Source: SLQH01 sp964612995 (GTDB lineage: Bacteria > Planctomycetota > UBA11346). Taken from it: a stretch of 64,000 bases of DNA. This document shows, in pieces, positions 17,107 through 25,172 of this stretch. Every line of letters starts with the position of its first letter. The stretch's first letter is position 1. Under the pieces are notes generated by a model that had not been told where the DNA came from, made no database searches, and saw only the letters and a program-made list of their open reading frames with translations. A program made the translations under genes and the position numbers. The stretch lies in assembly GCA_964612995.1 (NCBI GenBank), contig CAZTGE010000002.1:49019-113018 (forward strand), read 5' to 3'.

Positions 17107-18845
17107 CGGCTGCCCACCTGCAGTTCGAGATCCAGGCCTTCGTCGTTACGCACGACGCCCAGCATCACCGTCTGTCCGGGCCGGCTGCCGCGGATCGCCC
17201 GGCGCAGAGCGATGAAATCGTCGATGGTCTCGTCGGCCCACCTGACGATGCGATCGCCGGCTTGCAGTCCGGCGCGCTCAGCCGGGCCGTCCTCGCCTAC
17301 TTTGTCGATCCGGGCGCCGGCGACCTGGGCGAAGGGGTCGATGACCACGCCGATGAACGGTCGAGCGAGCGGCGGGAGGCTCTCGCCGAGACGCAGCCGG
17401 TCGACCGCCGTTGCGAGGCGCTCGACGGTGAGACAGAAGCCGACGCCGCAGTTCTGGCGCCAGACCGTTTCCGGCGACAGGTGGCTGGCCAGGCCCACCA
17501 GGCGCCCCTGGTGGTCGATCACCGGGCCGCCGAGGTTGCCGTAGTTGATGCGGGCGCTGATCTGCAGCGCCAGGCCCTGCAGCCGGGTGGTGGCGCCGAC
17601 CGCGCCGCGATTGAGCGTCATGCCGCCGGGCGGCTCGCTGCGGCCGAGCACCGCGACGGCGCTGCCGACGGGCGGGGTCGCCCCGCCGGGCAGCGCGAGA
17701 TGGGGCCAGTCGTCGGATCCGCGGCCGATGTCCAGCACGGCGATGTCGCGCGCTGTGTCGCTGCCCAGGAGGGTGGCCGGGTGGCGGCTGCCGTCGGCAG
17801 TGAACACATGGATCGCCTCGACCGTGCCGCCGTCGTCCCGATCGGCGACGTTGTGCGCGGCGGTGACCACCAGCCCGGCGGGGTCGACGAGGAAGCCGGA
17901 GGCCGCGCCGATCGGCGGCGACCGGCGCTCGCGCTCCGCGTGGCTGCCGCGCAGATAGGGCTCCAGTTCTGGCGGCGGACGATCGAGCGTCGATGGGGTC
18001 GGTACCGGATCGCCGCTGCGATGGGTCCAGACGCAGACCACCGCCGGCGCACAGCGCGCGGCGGCCCTACGCAGCGCCGCGTCCAGGGGATCGTCGCCGG
18101 ACTGGGGCAGACTCACGTTCAGCTCGGCGAGTTCCGGGATCCCCATGCGCATGCGATGGACCGGGATCGCGCAGCCGAGCCACCGCGTGGGGGAGAAGGC
18201 CAACGACATGACGCCGAGCAGCCGGCCTTCGGCGTCGGTCAACGGGCCGCCATCGCTGCCAGGGTTGACCGCGGCGTCGGTCTCGAGCACGGGTCCGGCA
18301 TAACGGCTCTGGTCATCGACCGAGTCGAGCGTGTAGGCGCCGCTGATCACGCCGCGGCTGAGCGAGACCCCGCCGTCGCGTTGGATGGTGAAGAACGGAT
18401 TGCCCCAGCTGTAGGCCACGTCGCCGGGCCGGGTGGCGTCGCTCGCCGCCAGGGGCATGTGCACCAGATCCGTGACCGGAGCGTCCACCTGCAGCAGCAC
18501 CGCTTCCGAACTGCGGTCGACGCGCACGATCCTTCCCGGTCGGACATGGCCCGAGGTGAAGTGGATGCGCAGCTTCGAGGCATCGGCAGGCACCACGGTG
18601 ATGTTGCTCAACACCAGCCCGTCGGGGTCGACCACCACGCCAGTGCCGTAGTAGTCGACCATCCGCCCGCCGAGCCGGCCGCGGCAGTCCAGTCCGACCA
18701 CCGCGGCGCGATAGCGGGTGTAGAGCGCGGCGCGGCGGGCATCGGCCGCAGCCAACTCCGGCGGTGGCACGCCACCGACCGCAGCGCCGTGCACGCTCAG
18801 GGGCAGCAGCAGGCTCACCAGCAGCAGGCGGATCGCGGGCGACAT
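17103..18845 (-). CDS. Secreted tandem trypsin-fold pseudoprotease with C-terminal PDZ (locus 2)
   Basis: A 580-residue paralogue of the protein at 1757-3511: signal peptide (MSPAIRLLLVSLLLPLSVHG), two trypsin-fold halves (about 45-235 and 265-480) and a PDZ-like end (500-578, core GPAERAGLQAGDRIVRW). In the first half the His position reads LSNITVV and the serine loop reads NPGSDGGPL (Asp198 for Ser). In the second half His331 (TAAHNV) and Asp367 (ARDIAV) remain, but the serine loop reads NYGNLGGPV (Leu438 for Ser). It is thus probably inactive as a protease. It overlaps the active protease gene by 4 bp. I chose the ATG at 18845 since the upstream open frame is low complexity and lies over a tandem 5-bp repeat. 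Confidence 0.82.
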   Translation of the reverse strand: MSPAIRLLLVSLLLPLSVHGAAVGGVPPPELAAADARRAALYTRYRAAVVGLDCRGRLGGRMVDYYGTGVVVDPDGLVLSNITVVPADASKLRIHFTSGHVRPGRIVRVDRSSEAVLLQVDAPVTDLVHMPLAASDATRPGDVAYSWGNPFFTIQRDGGVSLSRGVISGAYTLDSVDDQSRYAGPVLETDAAVNPGSDGGPLTDAEGRLLGVMSLAFSPTRWLGCAIPVHRMRMGIPELAELNVSLPQSGDDPLDAALRRAAARCAPAVVCVWTHRSGDPVPTPSTLDRPPPELEPYLRGSHAERERRSPPIGAASGFLVDPAGLVVTAAHNVADRDDGGTVEAIHVFTADGSRHPATLLGSDTARDIAVLDIGRGSDDWPHLALPGGATPPVGSAVAVLGRSEPPGGMTLNRGAVGATTRLQGLALQISARINYGNLGGPVIDHQGRLVGLASHLSPETVWRQNCGVGFCLTVERLATAVDRLRLGESLPPLARPFIGVVIDPFAQVAGARIDKVGEDGPAERAGLQAGDRIVRWADETIDDFIALRRAIRGSRPGQTVMLGVVRNDEGLDLELQVGSR

Positions 18846-18898
18846 GCCCTGATCATCGGCCTGCGCGGTGTTCCTCAATCGGCGTTTGGGGCTTTGGC

Positions 18899-18990
18899 CG
18901 CATCGGCTTCGCCTTGCTCGTGGGTCTGGCCTGGCCTGGCCTGGCCTGGCCTGGTCGGGCTCTGGCGGGGGTGGGGCTGGTGTCGCTACC
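18899..18990. repeat. Intergenic repeat copy with five tandem CTGGC units
   Basis: The 284-bp gap between the pseudoprotease and the outer-membrane protein genes holds a block whose first 22 bp (18899-18920) also occur at 42246-42267. It then has five copies of ctggc (18926-18950) and the block ctggtcgggct, which is shared with about 42380-42390 and followed in both places by a ggcggg/gtggg run. It therefore belongs to a dispersed intergenic repeat. Both flanking genes diverge from this gap, so their promoters must also lie here. Confidence 0.6.
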
Positions 18991-19129
18991 ACCTGCGCGG
19001 GGGCTGGGCTTTTCCCCTTGAACGTATGGAGGGCCATTTCGACCATGGCGACTTCCGTCGTGCACGGTGTGTGTCGTTGCCGTCTTTGGCGCGCTGCAGC
19101 ACCGGTCCTGGGGGGAGGAGGGTGTGTTG

Positions 19130-19789
19130 ATGCCGTTCGGACGCGAGGTCCTGATTGCCACTGTGCTGGGGGTATCGTTCCTGGGGGCGGTGCGTGCCCA
19201 GGCGCTCGAGACCGACGTGGTCGTGCTGCCGAAGTCGATCTACCGGTCCTCGCTCGAACTGCACGTCAGCGTACCGGTGGTCGACGAAGAGATCGCGGGG
19301 AACGTGGAATACGATACCGCCTACACCGGCGAGCTGGTGTGGCGTCCGCCGCATCCTTTTCCGCCGCGCGATCTGATCAACCTGCATATCGGCATCGGTC
19401 TGGCCGGCACCTACCAGGAAGGCGAGCTCGACGACGGCACGCGCATACTCGAGTACACCGCCGGCACCCTGCGCTACCACCTCGGCGCGGACTTCGATTT
19501 CACCCAGAACCTGCGGCTGGTCGTGGTGCCGTTCATCGGTCTGGGGCTCGCGCGCCTCGACATCACCGAGGAGGAGGAGATCCAGCCGGTCGACGAGGTC
19601 GATCTCGCCTGGGAGGCGGGGCTGCGCGTCGGTGGCGAGGTCACGTTCGGGAATTTCACCATCGGCGCCGGCGGCATCGCCCGCGTGCTCAACAGCACCC
19701 ACGATTTCGTCGTCGGCAGTGGACTGGTCGAGACCAACGTCGAGCAGGACACGATCGAAGCCTACGGCATGATCGGCTGGACCTTTTAG
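19130..19789 (+). CDS. Probable outer-membrane beta-barrel protein
   Basis: A 219-residue exported protein with a signal peptide (MPFGREVLIATVLGVSFLGAVRAQA). The rest alternates short amphipathic strands and glycine-rich turns (NLHIGIGLAGTYQEG, LRYHLGADFDFTQNLRLVV, FTIGAGGIARVLN) and ends in an aromatic residue (MIGWTF), as small outer-membrane barrels do. The ATG at 19130 follows a good ribosome-binding site (gggaggaggg). The family is not identified; size and pattern suggest an eight-stranded barrel. Confidence 0.7.
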   Translation: MPFGREVLIATVLGVSFLGAVRAQALETDVVVLPKSIYRSSLELHVSVPVVDEEIAGNVEYDTAYTGELVWRPPHPFPPRDLINLHIGIGLAGTYQEGELDDGTRILEYTAGTLRYHLGADFDFTQNLRLVVVPFIGLGLARLDITEEEEIQPVDEVDLAWEAGLRVGGEVTFGNFTIGAGGIARVLNSTHDFVVGSGLVETNVEQDTIEAYGMIGWTF

Positions 19790-19810
19790 CTCAGGACTGA
19801 GGCCACCTTC

Positions 19811-20004
19811 ACAGGGGGCGCTGCCCCCTCGTGGCTTCGCCGCACTCCGGCGTCCTCGCTGCCGCTCGTCGCGCTCCACCGGCCGCAGGCCCCACCGGGG
19901 CCTGCTATCGCTGGCGCTACGTGCCATTTTCGCAGAAAACCGTTCCTCGGTCGGCCGACCTGTTGTCCACGATGTGTGCCGTGCGAACGCTTCACTGCGA
20001 CCTT
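19811..20004. repeat. Dispersed intergenic repeat copy with two hairpins
   Basis: The gap between the outer-membrane gene and the convergent membrane gene holds a repeat. It begins with the hairpin ggggg-cgctg-ccccc (19814-19828), 25 bp after the outer-membrane gene stop, so it may serve as a terminator. The palindrome caggcccc-acc-ggggcctg (19886-19904) recurs exactly at 41430-41448. The right half (the cctcggtcggccgacc block at 19945-19960, then gatgtgtgcc and the cttcactgcga block) recurs in inverted orientation at 58380-58450. Confidence 0.65.
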
Positions 20005-20066
20005 TGCGGGCGAGAGCAACGCCAACGCCAACGATCGGCGAGGCGCAACGTCGCGAGAAGGCCGGG

Positions 20067-20501
20067 TCAGCTCGCGGGTCCATCCGCCGCGGCCGGCAGG
20101 CGCGCGGCCAGGATCAGGATCACCGCACCGGTACCGATGGTGGCCACGCCCTCGCCGACAATCCACCACCAGGGCAAGCCGGCGTGGATCTCGATCGCGC
20201 TGACCGCGACGCCGAATCCGAGCAGCAGCCAACCCAGCAGCACGACCAGGCTCCGGTAGCGCAACGGATCGCGCGCGGCGAACAGGTAGACCGCCCCGAG
20301 CATGGCGTAGAGTGCGCTGGCCGAGCGGGCGAGGTAGCCGACGATCGGTGCGCGCGGCAATTCGCCGAGCCCGGCGAGGCGATGGAACCGGTCCATCCAT
20401 CCGAACGGCAGCACCATGCCGATCACCGCGGCGCTCAGGGAACAACCGAGCAGCACCAGCAGGATCCGCAGTGCGCGCGAGGGAGACAGGGTGGCGACCA
20501 T
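20067..20501 (-). CDS. Small integral membrane protein
   Basis: A 144-residue protein with four hydrophobic segments (around residues 10-35, 55-75, 85-105 and 110-135, for example RSLVVLLGWLLLGFGVAVSA). No family-defining motif is apparent. The ATG at 20501 was chosen because the upstream extension is polar and runs into the ruvA promoter region. It is divergent from ruvA by 100 bp and convergent with the outer-membrane gene across a repeat. Function unknown. Confidence 0.65.
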   Translation of the reverse strand: MVATLSPSRALRILLVLLGCSLSAAVIGMVLPFGWMDRFHRLAGLGELPRAPIVGYLARSASALYAMLGAVYLFAARDPLRYRSLVVLLGWLLLGFGVAVSAIEIHAGLPWWWIVGEGVATIGTGAVILILAARLPAAADGPAS

Positions 20502-20601
20502 GCCGATGATGCTAGCCAGGTCGCCAGCGGCGCCCAACCGCAAATCGCGATCGCATCCCGGCATGCTTGCCGTGGCGCGCACGACCACGAGGATCGCTGC
20601 C

Positions 20602-21210
20602 ATGTACGACTTCTTTCGCGGCTCGGTGGCCAGCCTCGACGCCGCCGGCAATCTCTGCTTCGAGGTCGGCGGGGTCGGCTACCGCCTGCGCATCAGCGAG
20701 CATACCCGCATGCGCCTGCCGCTCGACGGCTCCACGGTCACCGTCTACGCCCGGCTGGTGGTGCGCGAGGACGACCTCGCGCTCTACGGTTTTGCCGACC
20801 CGGCCGAGCGCGCGGCTTTCGATCTGCTCACCGCGGTCCAGGGGGTTGGTCCGGCGGTGGCGATGACCATCCTCTCGACCTACGTCGTGGGCGAGCTGCG
20901 CCAGGTGCTGTTCAAGAAAGACATCCGCGCGCTCAAGCAGGTCAAAGGGGTCGGCGCGAAGAGCGCGGAACGCATGGTGCTCGAACTCCACGACAAGGTC
21001 GAGCGGATCCCGCTCCCGCGGCACGAGCTGCCCGAGGAGGATGTGGAATCCGGCGCGGTGGCCGGCACCGCCGCCGATGAGGCACGCCAGGCGCTGGTCG
21101 CACTCGGTTTCGGCAACCGTGAGGCGGTGGAGGCCCTGGCCCGGGTCGCCGAGCCCGACCACGACGCGGAGCACCTGTTGCGTCAGGCACTGCTGGTGCT
21201 GCGCGGCTGA
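20602..21210 (+). CDS. ruvA: Holliday junction branch migration protein RuvA
   Basis: RuvA tetramers bind Holliday junctions and load the RuvB motor. The 202-residue length is that of the family. It starts MYDFFRGSVASLDAAGNLCF, the N-terminal OB fold. Two helix-hairpin-helix motifs follow (VQGVGPAVAMTIL and VKGVGAKSAERMVLEL), and the C-terminal RuvB-binding domain contains EARQALVALGFGNREAVEAL. The ATG at 20602 has ggatc upstream. ruvB and ruvC are not in the window. Confidence 0.95.
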   Translation: MYDFFRGSVASLDAAGNLCFEVGGVGYRLRISEHTRMRLPLDGSTVTVYARLVVREDDLALYGFADPAERAAFDLLTAVQGVGPAVAMTILSTYVVGELRQVLFKKDIRALKQVKGVGAKSAERMVLELHDKVERIPLPRHELPEEDVESGAVAGTAADEARQALVALGFGNREAVEALARVAEPDHDAEHLLRQALLVLRG

Positions 21211-21267
21211 GTTTCAGCGCCGTGAATCCACCGACCGCGCGGGCAGGATGGGCGATGAGGAGCAGCC

Positions 21268-21888
21268 ATGGACATCGAACAGATCCCCACCGGCGGTGAC
21301 GCCAATTTCGGTTACGTGCTCGCCGACGCTGGCGAGGCGATGCTCGTCGATCCGAGCTACACGCCGGAGCGCCTGCTCGAGCTGGTCGACGCACGCGGGT
21401 GGAGTCTGCGGCGCAGCGTCTGCACGCATTCGCACCACGACCACGTCAACGGCAACCCGGTGGTCGAACGCGCCACCGGCCAGCCGGTGTTGCTCCACGG
21501 TGACCGCGATCCGAGCAGCGGCATCCGGCTCGAGCACGGCGCCGAATTGCCGCTGGGGTCGACCGGAGTGCGGATCATCCACACCCCGGGCCACACCTCG
21601 GATGCCATCTGCCTGCATATCGGCGACGCGCTGATCACCGGCGACACGCTGTTTGTCGGTCGGGTCGGCAAGACCGACTTCGGTGAAGGTGCGGCCACGC
21701 TCTATCGCAGCCTCCACGAACGCGTGCTCAGCCTGAACGACGCCACCCGGGTCTTCCCGGGGCACGACTACGGCGACCGGCCGGTCTCGACCATCGGTCG
21801 CGAGCGTGCGACCAACCCCTTCCTGCAGCAGCCGGATCTTGCGGCCTTCATCGCCTTCAAGCGGGCCTGGGCCGCGCGCAAGCGGTAG
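21268..21888 (+). CDS. Metallo-beta-lactamase-fold hydrolase, glyoxalase II-like
   Basis: A 206-residue metallo-hydrolase. The binuclear metal motif THSHHDHVNG is at about residues 52-61. Downstream ligands are in HTPGHTSDA, ITGDTLFVGRVGKTDF and FPGHDYG. The GDTLF-VGRVGKTDF signature resembles hydroxyacylglutathione hydrolases and persulfide dioxygenases. It lacks a long C-terminal substrate domain, so this is a short member. An ATG preceded by gaggagcagcc supports the start. It is convergent with the next gene, with a 1-bp gap. Confidence 0.87.
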   Translation: MDIEQIPTGGDANFGYVLADAGEAMLVDPSYTPERLLELVDARGWSLRRSVCTHSHHDHVNGNPVVERATGQPVLLHGDRDPSSGIRLEHGAELPLGSTGVRIIHTPGHTSDAICLHIGDALITGDTLFVGRVGKTDFGEGAATLYRSLHERVLSLNDATRVFPGHDYGDRPVSTIGRERATNPFLQQPDLAAFIAFKRAWAARKR

Positions 21889-21889
21889 C

Positions 21890-22558
21890 CTACGCCGGCA
21901 CGAGCACGGCCACCATCGGCCCGGTGAGCGGGGGGCGCAGCAGCGGATCCTCGGCGGTGAGTGTGGTCTCGCCGACCACGGCGCCGACGGTGGGCGCGAT
22001 CCAGGTACGGCGGCAGGCCGTGGGCTGGATGCGTTCGCTGGCCGTGCCCTGCGTGAGAAAGACCACGGCCCGGCCATCGGTGGTCCGGGCGGCGTAGGCG
22101 CGGTCGTCGTTCGCGACGAGCAGATCGTCAGCGGGTCGCAGGTCCCAGAACCGCAGGTGCTGCTCCACCAGCCGCACACTGCGCAGGCAGTGCAGCGCCA
22201 GGGGCGAGGGCCCGATCCCGCAGATGGGCCGATGGAAGCGCGCCGCTGCCGAGCCCGCCAGCAGGTCGCGCCAGAAACGGGCCAACCCTTCCCGAGGGGT
22301 GCCCGAGCCCCAGGCCGGGTCGGTGGAGGTCTCGTTGTTCATGCAATAGAGCACGTTGCCTGCCGGCAGCGTGCGGGTGAGCAGCTCGTCGAGCCAGGCC
22401 TCCTGGACCGCGTGGACGCGATCGAGCCGGGGATGGTATCCCTGCATGCCCGGGACGGTGTGGTAGAAGGGGTGGACGTCCTTCGACGGATGCGTTCGGC
22501 GCGGGGCAGCGCTGCGATCATGGTTCGAGGTCCTCGGCGTGCTTGTTGCCGAATGCAT
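21890..22558 (-). CDS. Truncated glycosidase-like protein (C-terminal part), possibly decaying
   Basis: The 222-residue frame resembles the C-terminal half of large planctomycete glycosidase-like proteins with a terminal collagen-binding-type domain. HPFYHTVPGMQGYHPRLDRV, HAVQEAWLDELL, NVLYCMNNETST and the terminal AYAARTTDGRAVVFLTQGTA are the kind of motifs I associate with that group. No N-terminal barrel, signal peptide or convincing start is present. The first 40 residues look non-native and overlap the RNA methyltransferase gene. It may be a remnant after deletion. The assignment rests on recollection of family motifs and is tentative. Confidence 0.45.
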   Translation of the reverse strand: MHSATSTPRTSNHDRSAAPRRTHPSKDVHPFYHTVPGMQGYHPRLDRVHAVQEAWLDELLTRTLPAGNVLYCMNNETSTDPAWGSGTPREGLARFWRDLLAGSAAARFHRPICGIGPSPLALHCLRSVRLVEQHLRFWDLRPADDLLVANDDRAYAARTTDGRAVVFLTQGTASERIQPTACRRTWIAPTVGAVVGETTLTAEDPLLRPPLTGPMVAVLVPA

Positions 22559-23273
22559 GGTAGTTGACCTGGGCGAATATCCCGAACAACACGTCGACCT
22601 CGTGTCGGGTCAGCGGCCAGCGATTGAGCATGTCGCGAAAGGTCGGCTCCCAGCGTGCGCGGGTGGTGCGTCTGAAATAGTCGATCCGCTCGAGGCTGTC
22701 GAGCCAGTAGCCAGCCAGGCGCTCGACGCGTTCGCGCTCGGCTGCCGGGGGCTGTTCCGAGGGAGCGGCTTCGTGCTCGAGGGTCGCTGCATGGTAGGTG
22801 ACGATGGCCACCGCGTTGGCCAGATTATAGCTGTGATAGTGCCCCGGCGTCTCGAGGGTGATGAACTCCTGGCATGCGCGCAGTTCGTCCATCGACAGCC
22901 CGTCGGCCTCGTTGCCGAACACCAGTGCGGTGCGCTCGGCCGGACGGCGTGCGAGCAGCTCGCCAAGTCCGCGCAGGGCCACCGGCTCGCCATGGTCGGG
23001 GTCGCGCAGCCGGGCGGTGGTGCCGATGACCAGCCCGCAATCGGCGGTGGCGGCACCCAGGTCGGCGAAGGTCGGCAGCCCTTCGATCAGGCGGTGACGT
23101 TCGTGGTTGGCGAACTTGCGCGAATCGGCGCAGTTGGTCGGACATTGCGGATCGACCAGTCGCAGATCGGTCAGGCCGGTGTTGGCGCAGATGCGGCAGA
23201 TCATCCCCAGATTGACCGGTCCCTGGGTTCGGACGAGGACGACACAGAAGCGCTGGGTGGCCGGCGTGGGCAT
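22518..23273 (-). CDS. SpoU/TrmH-family RNA methyltransferase, TrmJ-like
   Basis: A 251-residue SAM-dependent RNA 2'-O-methyltransferase with the knotted SPOUT fold. The three signature motifs are present: motif 1 GPVNLGMICRICANTGL, motif 2 ALVFGNEADGLS and motif 3 HSYNLANAVAIVTYHAATL. The C-terminal extension of about 80 residues and the arrangement resemble TrmJ, which modifies tRNA at position 32, but rRNA targets cannot be excluded. The ATG at 23273 is preferred to a TTG 36 bp upstream. The 3' end overlaps the truncated glycosidase-like frame by 41 bp. Confidence 0.82.
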   Translation of the reverse strand: MPTPATQRFCVVLVRTQGPVNLGMICRICANTGLTDLRLVDPQCPTNCADSRKFANHERHRLIEGLPTFADLGAATADCGLVIGTTARLRDPDHGEPVALRGLGELLARRPAERTALVFGNEADGLSMDELRACQEFITLETPGHYHSYNLANAVAIVTYHAATLEHEAAPSEQPPAAERERVERLAGYWLDSLERIDYFRRTTRARWEPTFRDMLNRWPLTRHEVDVLFGIFAQVNYHAFGNKHAEDLEP

Positions 23274-23324
23274 GGCGGCAGAGGGTGGGCTCCGGGCCGC
23301 GTCGGGCAAGCGGTGCAGCGCCGC

Positions 23325-23654
23325 TCAGTCGATCGGGTCGAGGCGGACGCGGGTGAAGCCCGCATCGCCGACCACCCCGAGCACCGCGCGCGCATAGGCA
23401 TGCGGGAGCAGGCGCGAGAGCCGGACGACCGCGGGGCGCGCGGTCTCGATGGCTGAGAGCCGCTCCTGGAGCGCGGTCAGGGTATGCACGGTGTGGGTGG
23501 CATCACCGAGGTCGATCACTGTCTTCTTGGTGCGGAAAACCTCGATGGTCACTGGTCCGGAGGGGGCCGGCGCACGCGTGGGTGCGCAGCCGACGGCGCC
23601 AAGCATCAGCAGCGCCAGCAGCAGGAAGAGGAGGCGGTGTGGGGAGATGGCCAT
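23325..23654 (-). CDS. Small putative lipoprotein
   Basis: A 109-residue protein with a lipoprotein signal peptide: MAISPHRLLFLLLALLMLGA, then the lipobox VGC. The mature part is short and mixed (VTIEVFRTKKTVIDLGDATH, then a helical RLSAIETARPAVVRLSRLLP), with no recognisable domain. The ATG at 23654 is preceded by a good ribosome-binding site (caggag). It is divergent from waaA and sits 51 bp upstream of the RNA methyltransferase on the same strand. Confidence 0.7.
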   Translation of the reverse strand: MAISPHRLLFLLLALLMLGAVGCAPTRAPAPSGPVTIEVFRTKKTVIDLGDATHTVHTLTALQERLSAIETARPAVVRLSRLLPHAYARAVLGVVGDAGFTRVRLDPID

Positions 23655-23808
23655 GTGCTGCTCCTGATCGCTCGCTGCGCGACGATACGGCCTCCAATCC
23701 TGGACCCCCGGTCGGGTCGAGGCAATGCGCGGGGGCCTGCTCGGGCGATGGTGGTTCAGGCGCCGGGTTTTGCCTTGCTCCGGGACCCGCGAGCGCTGGC
23801 ATCGCGCG

Positions 23809-25107
23809 ATGCGACGCGATCTGCGTTGGCGGCGCCGGGCCGCTCCCTTCGCCTGTGCCTGCCTGTTGGCCGCGCCCCTGCTGCTGGTGGTGCTCGCCCG
23901 GCGGCTGTTGGCGCGCGGTGCGCCGACGGCCCTGCGTGAGCGCGTGACCGGCGCCGGGGCGAGGCCACCGCCAGGCGGGGTGCTGGTGCACGGTGTGAGC
24001 ATGGGCGAGGTGATGCTGATGCGCGCGCTGGTGCCGCGCCTGGAGTCGGCCACCGGTCTGCGCTGCGTGCCGAGCACTGCGACCGCCACCGGCCACGCCG
24101 CCCTGGCGAAGCAGTTCCCCGATCGGGTCCGCTGCGCGCTGCCGCTCGACCTGCCCTGGGCGGTAGCCTGCTTCCTGCGCCGGGTGCGTCCGCGGGCGCT
24201 GATCCTGCTCGAGTCCGAGATCTGGCCGCTGCTGCTCTGCGGTTGTTTCGAGCGGGGGATCCCGGTGTTCATCGTCAACGCCCGCATCGGTGCCGACAGC
24301 TTCCGCGGCTACCGTCGCGCCGGTCCCTGGCTCGGCCCCCTGTTCCGGCAGATCGACACCGCCTGCGCGCAGAATCCCACCTGGGCTGCGCGGCTGCGAC
24401 GGCTCGGCGTGGCTCGCTGCCGCGTCACCGGCTCGCTCAAGGCGGACATGGTGGTGCCGGCAGATGCGGCCCAGCGCGAGGCCGAGGCGCAGCGGATCGC
24501 GCTCGTGCCCGGCGCGGCGGAGGACAAGCGCGTGCTGCTGCTGGCCAGTACCGGCCCGGACGAGGAGCTTCCGCTGATCCGCAGCTGGCAGCGCTGGGGA
24601 CGCGAACACGGCTGGCGTCTGGTCGTCTGTCCACGACACCCGGAGCGCGGGCCGGCGATCGTCGCCACCTGCGCCCAGCTCGATCTGCGAGCCGTGCGCA
24701 GCAGCCAGGCTGCGGAGCTGACGCAGGCGCAGACCTACGACGTGATCGTGGTCGACGAGATCGGCCGGCTCAGCGCGCTCTACGCCAATGCCGCGATCGC
24801 GGTGGTCGGCGGTGGCCTCGGCAGCGGCCGCGGCGGGCAGAACATGCTCGAGGCTGCCGCGGCAGGCTGCTGCACCGTGGTCGGTCCCGATTGGCGCAAT
24901 CAGCCCGACGCGATGGCGGTGCTCCAGGCGGCGGATGCGGTGGCGGTGGTGGATCCGGCCGATCCCGATCCGGTGCTGTGTGCGCTCGCCAGCGATCCGG
25001 CCCGGCGCGCGGCCATGGGTCGGCGTGCGCGCGAAGCCTGGGCCGGGGCCCGCGGCGCGACCGCGCGTACGGTGGCGGAGCTGGCTCCGCGCCTGCCACG
25101 GGCATAG
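23809..25107 (+). CDS. waaA: 3-deoxy-D-manno-octulosonic acid (Kdo) transferase
   Basis: Transfers Kdo from CMP-Kdo to the lipid A precursor at the inner membrane in lipopolysaccharide assembly. The 432-residue protein has an N-terminal membrane-associated segment (ACACLLAAPLLLVVLARRLL). The GT30 features then follow: VHGVSMGEVMLMRALVPRL, PSTATATGHA, PLDLPWAVACFLRRVRPRAL, LLESEIWPLLL and NARIG. The C-terminal domain has ASTGPDEE, CPRHPERG and VGGGLGSGRGGQNMLEAAAA. The ATG at 23809 gives a family-typical length; the frame is open to 23725. Together with lpxK it indicates an outer membrane with Kdo-lipid A. Confidence 0.92.
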   Translation: MRRDLRWRRRAAPFACACLLAAPLLLVVLARRLLARGAPTALRERVTGAGARPPPGGVLVHGVSMGEVMLMRALVPRLESATGLRCVPSTATATGHAALAKQFPDRVRCALPLDLPWAVACFLRRVRPRALILLESEIWPLLLCGCFERGIPVFIVNARIGADSFRGYRRAGPWLGPLFRQIDTACAQNPTWAARLRRLGVARCRVTGSLKADMVVPADAAQREAEAQRIALVPGAAEDKRVLLLASTGPDEELPLIRSWQRWGREHGWRLVVCPRHPERGPAIVATCAQLDLRAVRSSQAAELTQAQTYDVIVVDEIGRLSALYANAAIAVVGGGLGSGRGGQNMLEAAAAGCCTVVGPDWRNQPDAMAVLQAADAVAVVDPADPDPVLCALASDPARRAAMGRRAREAWAGARGATARTVAELAPRLPRA

Positions 25108-25172
25108 CCCGCCGCCGGTCCCGCGCTTGCCAGCAGGAGCGGGCGCTCGAAGCTCGCTCGCCGCAGGAGACC

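Noticed and set aside
18846..19129. An N-terminal extension of the pseudoprotease across the ctggc repeat
   Set aside because: The extension is Pro/Arg/Ala low complexity, whereas a clear signal peptide starts at 18845.
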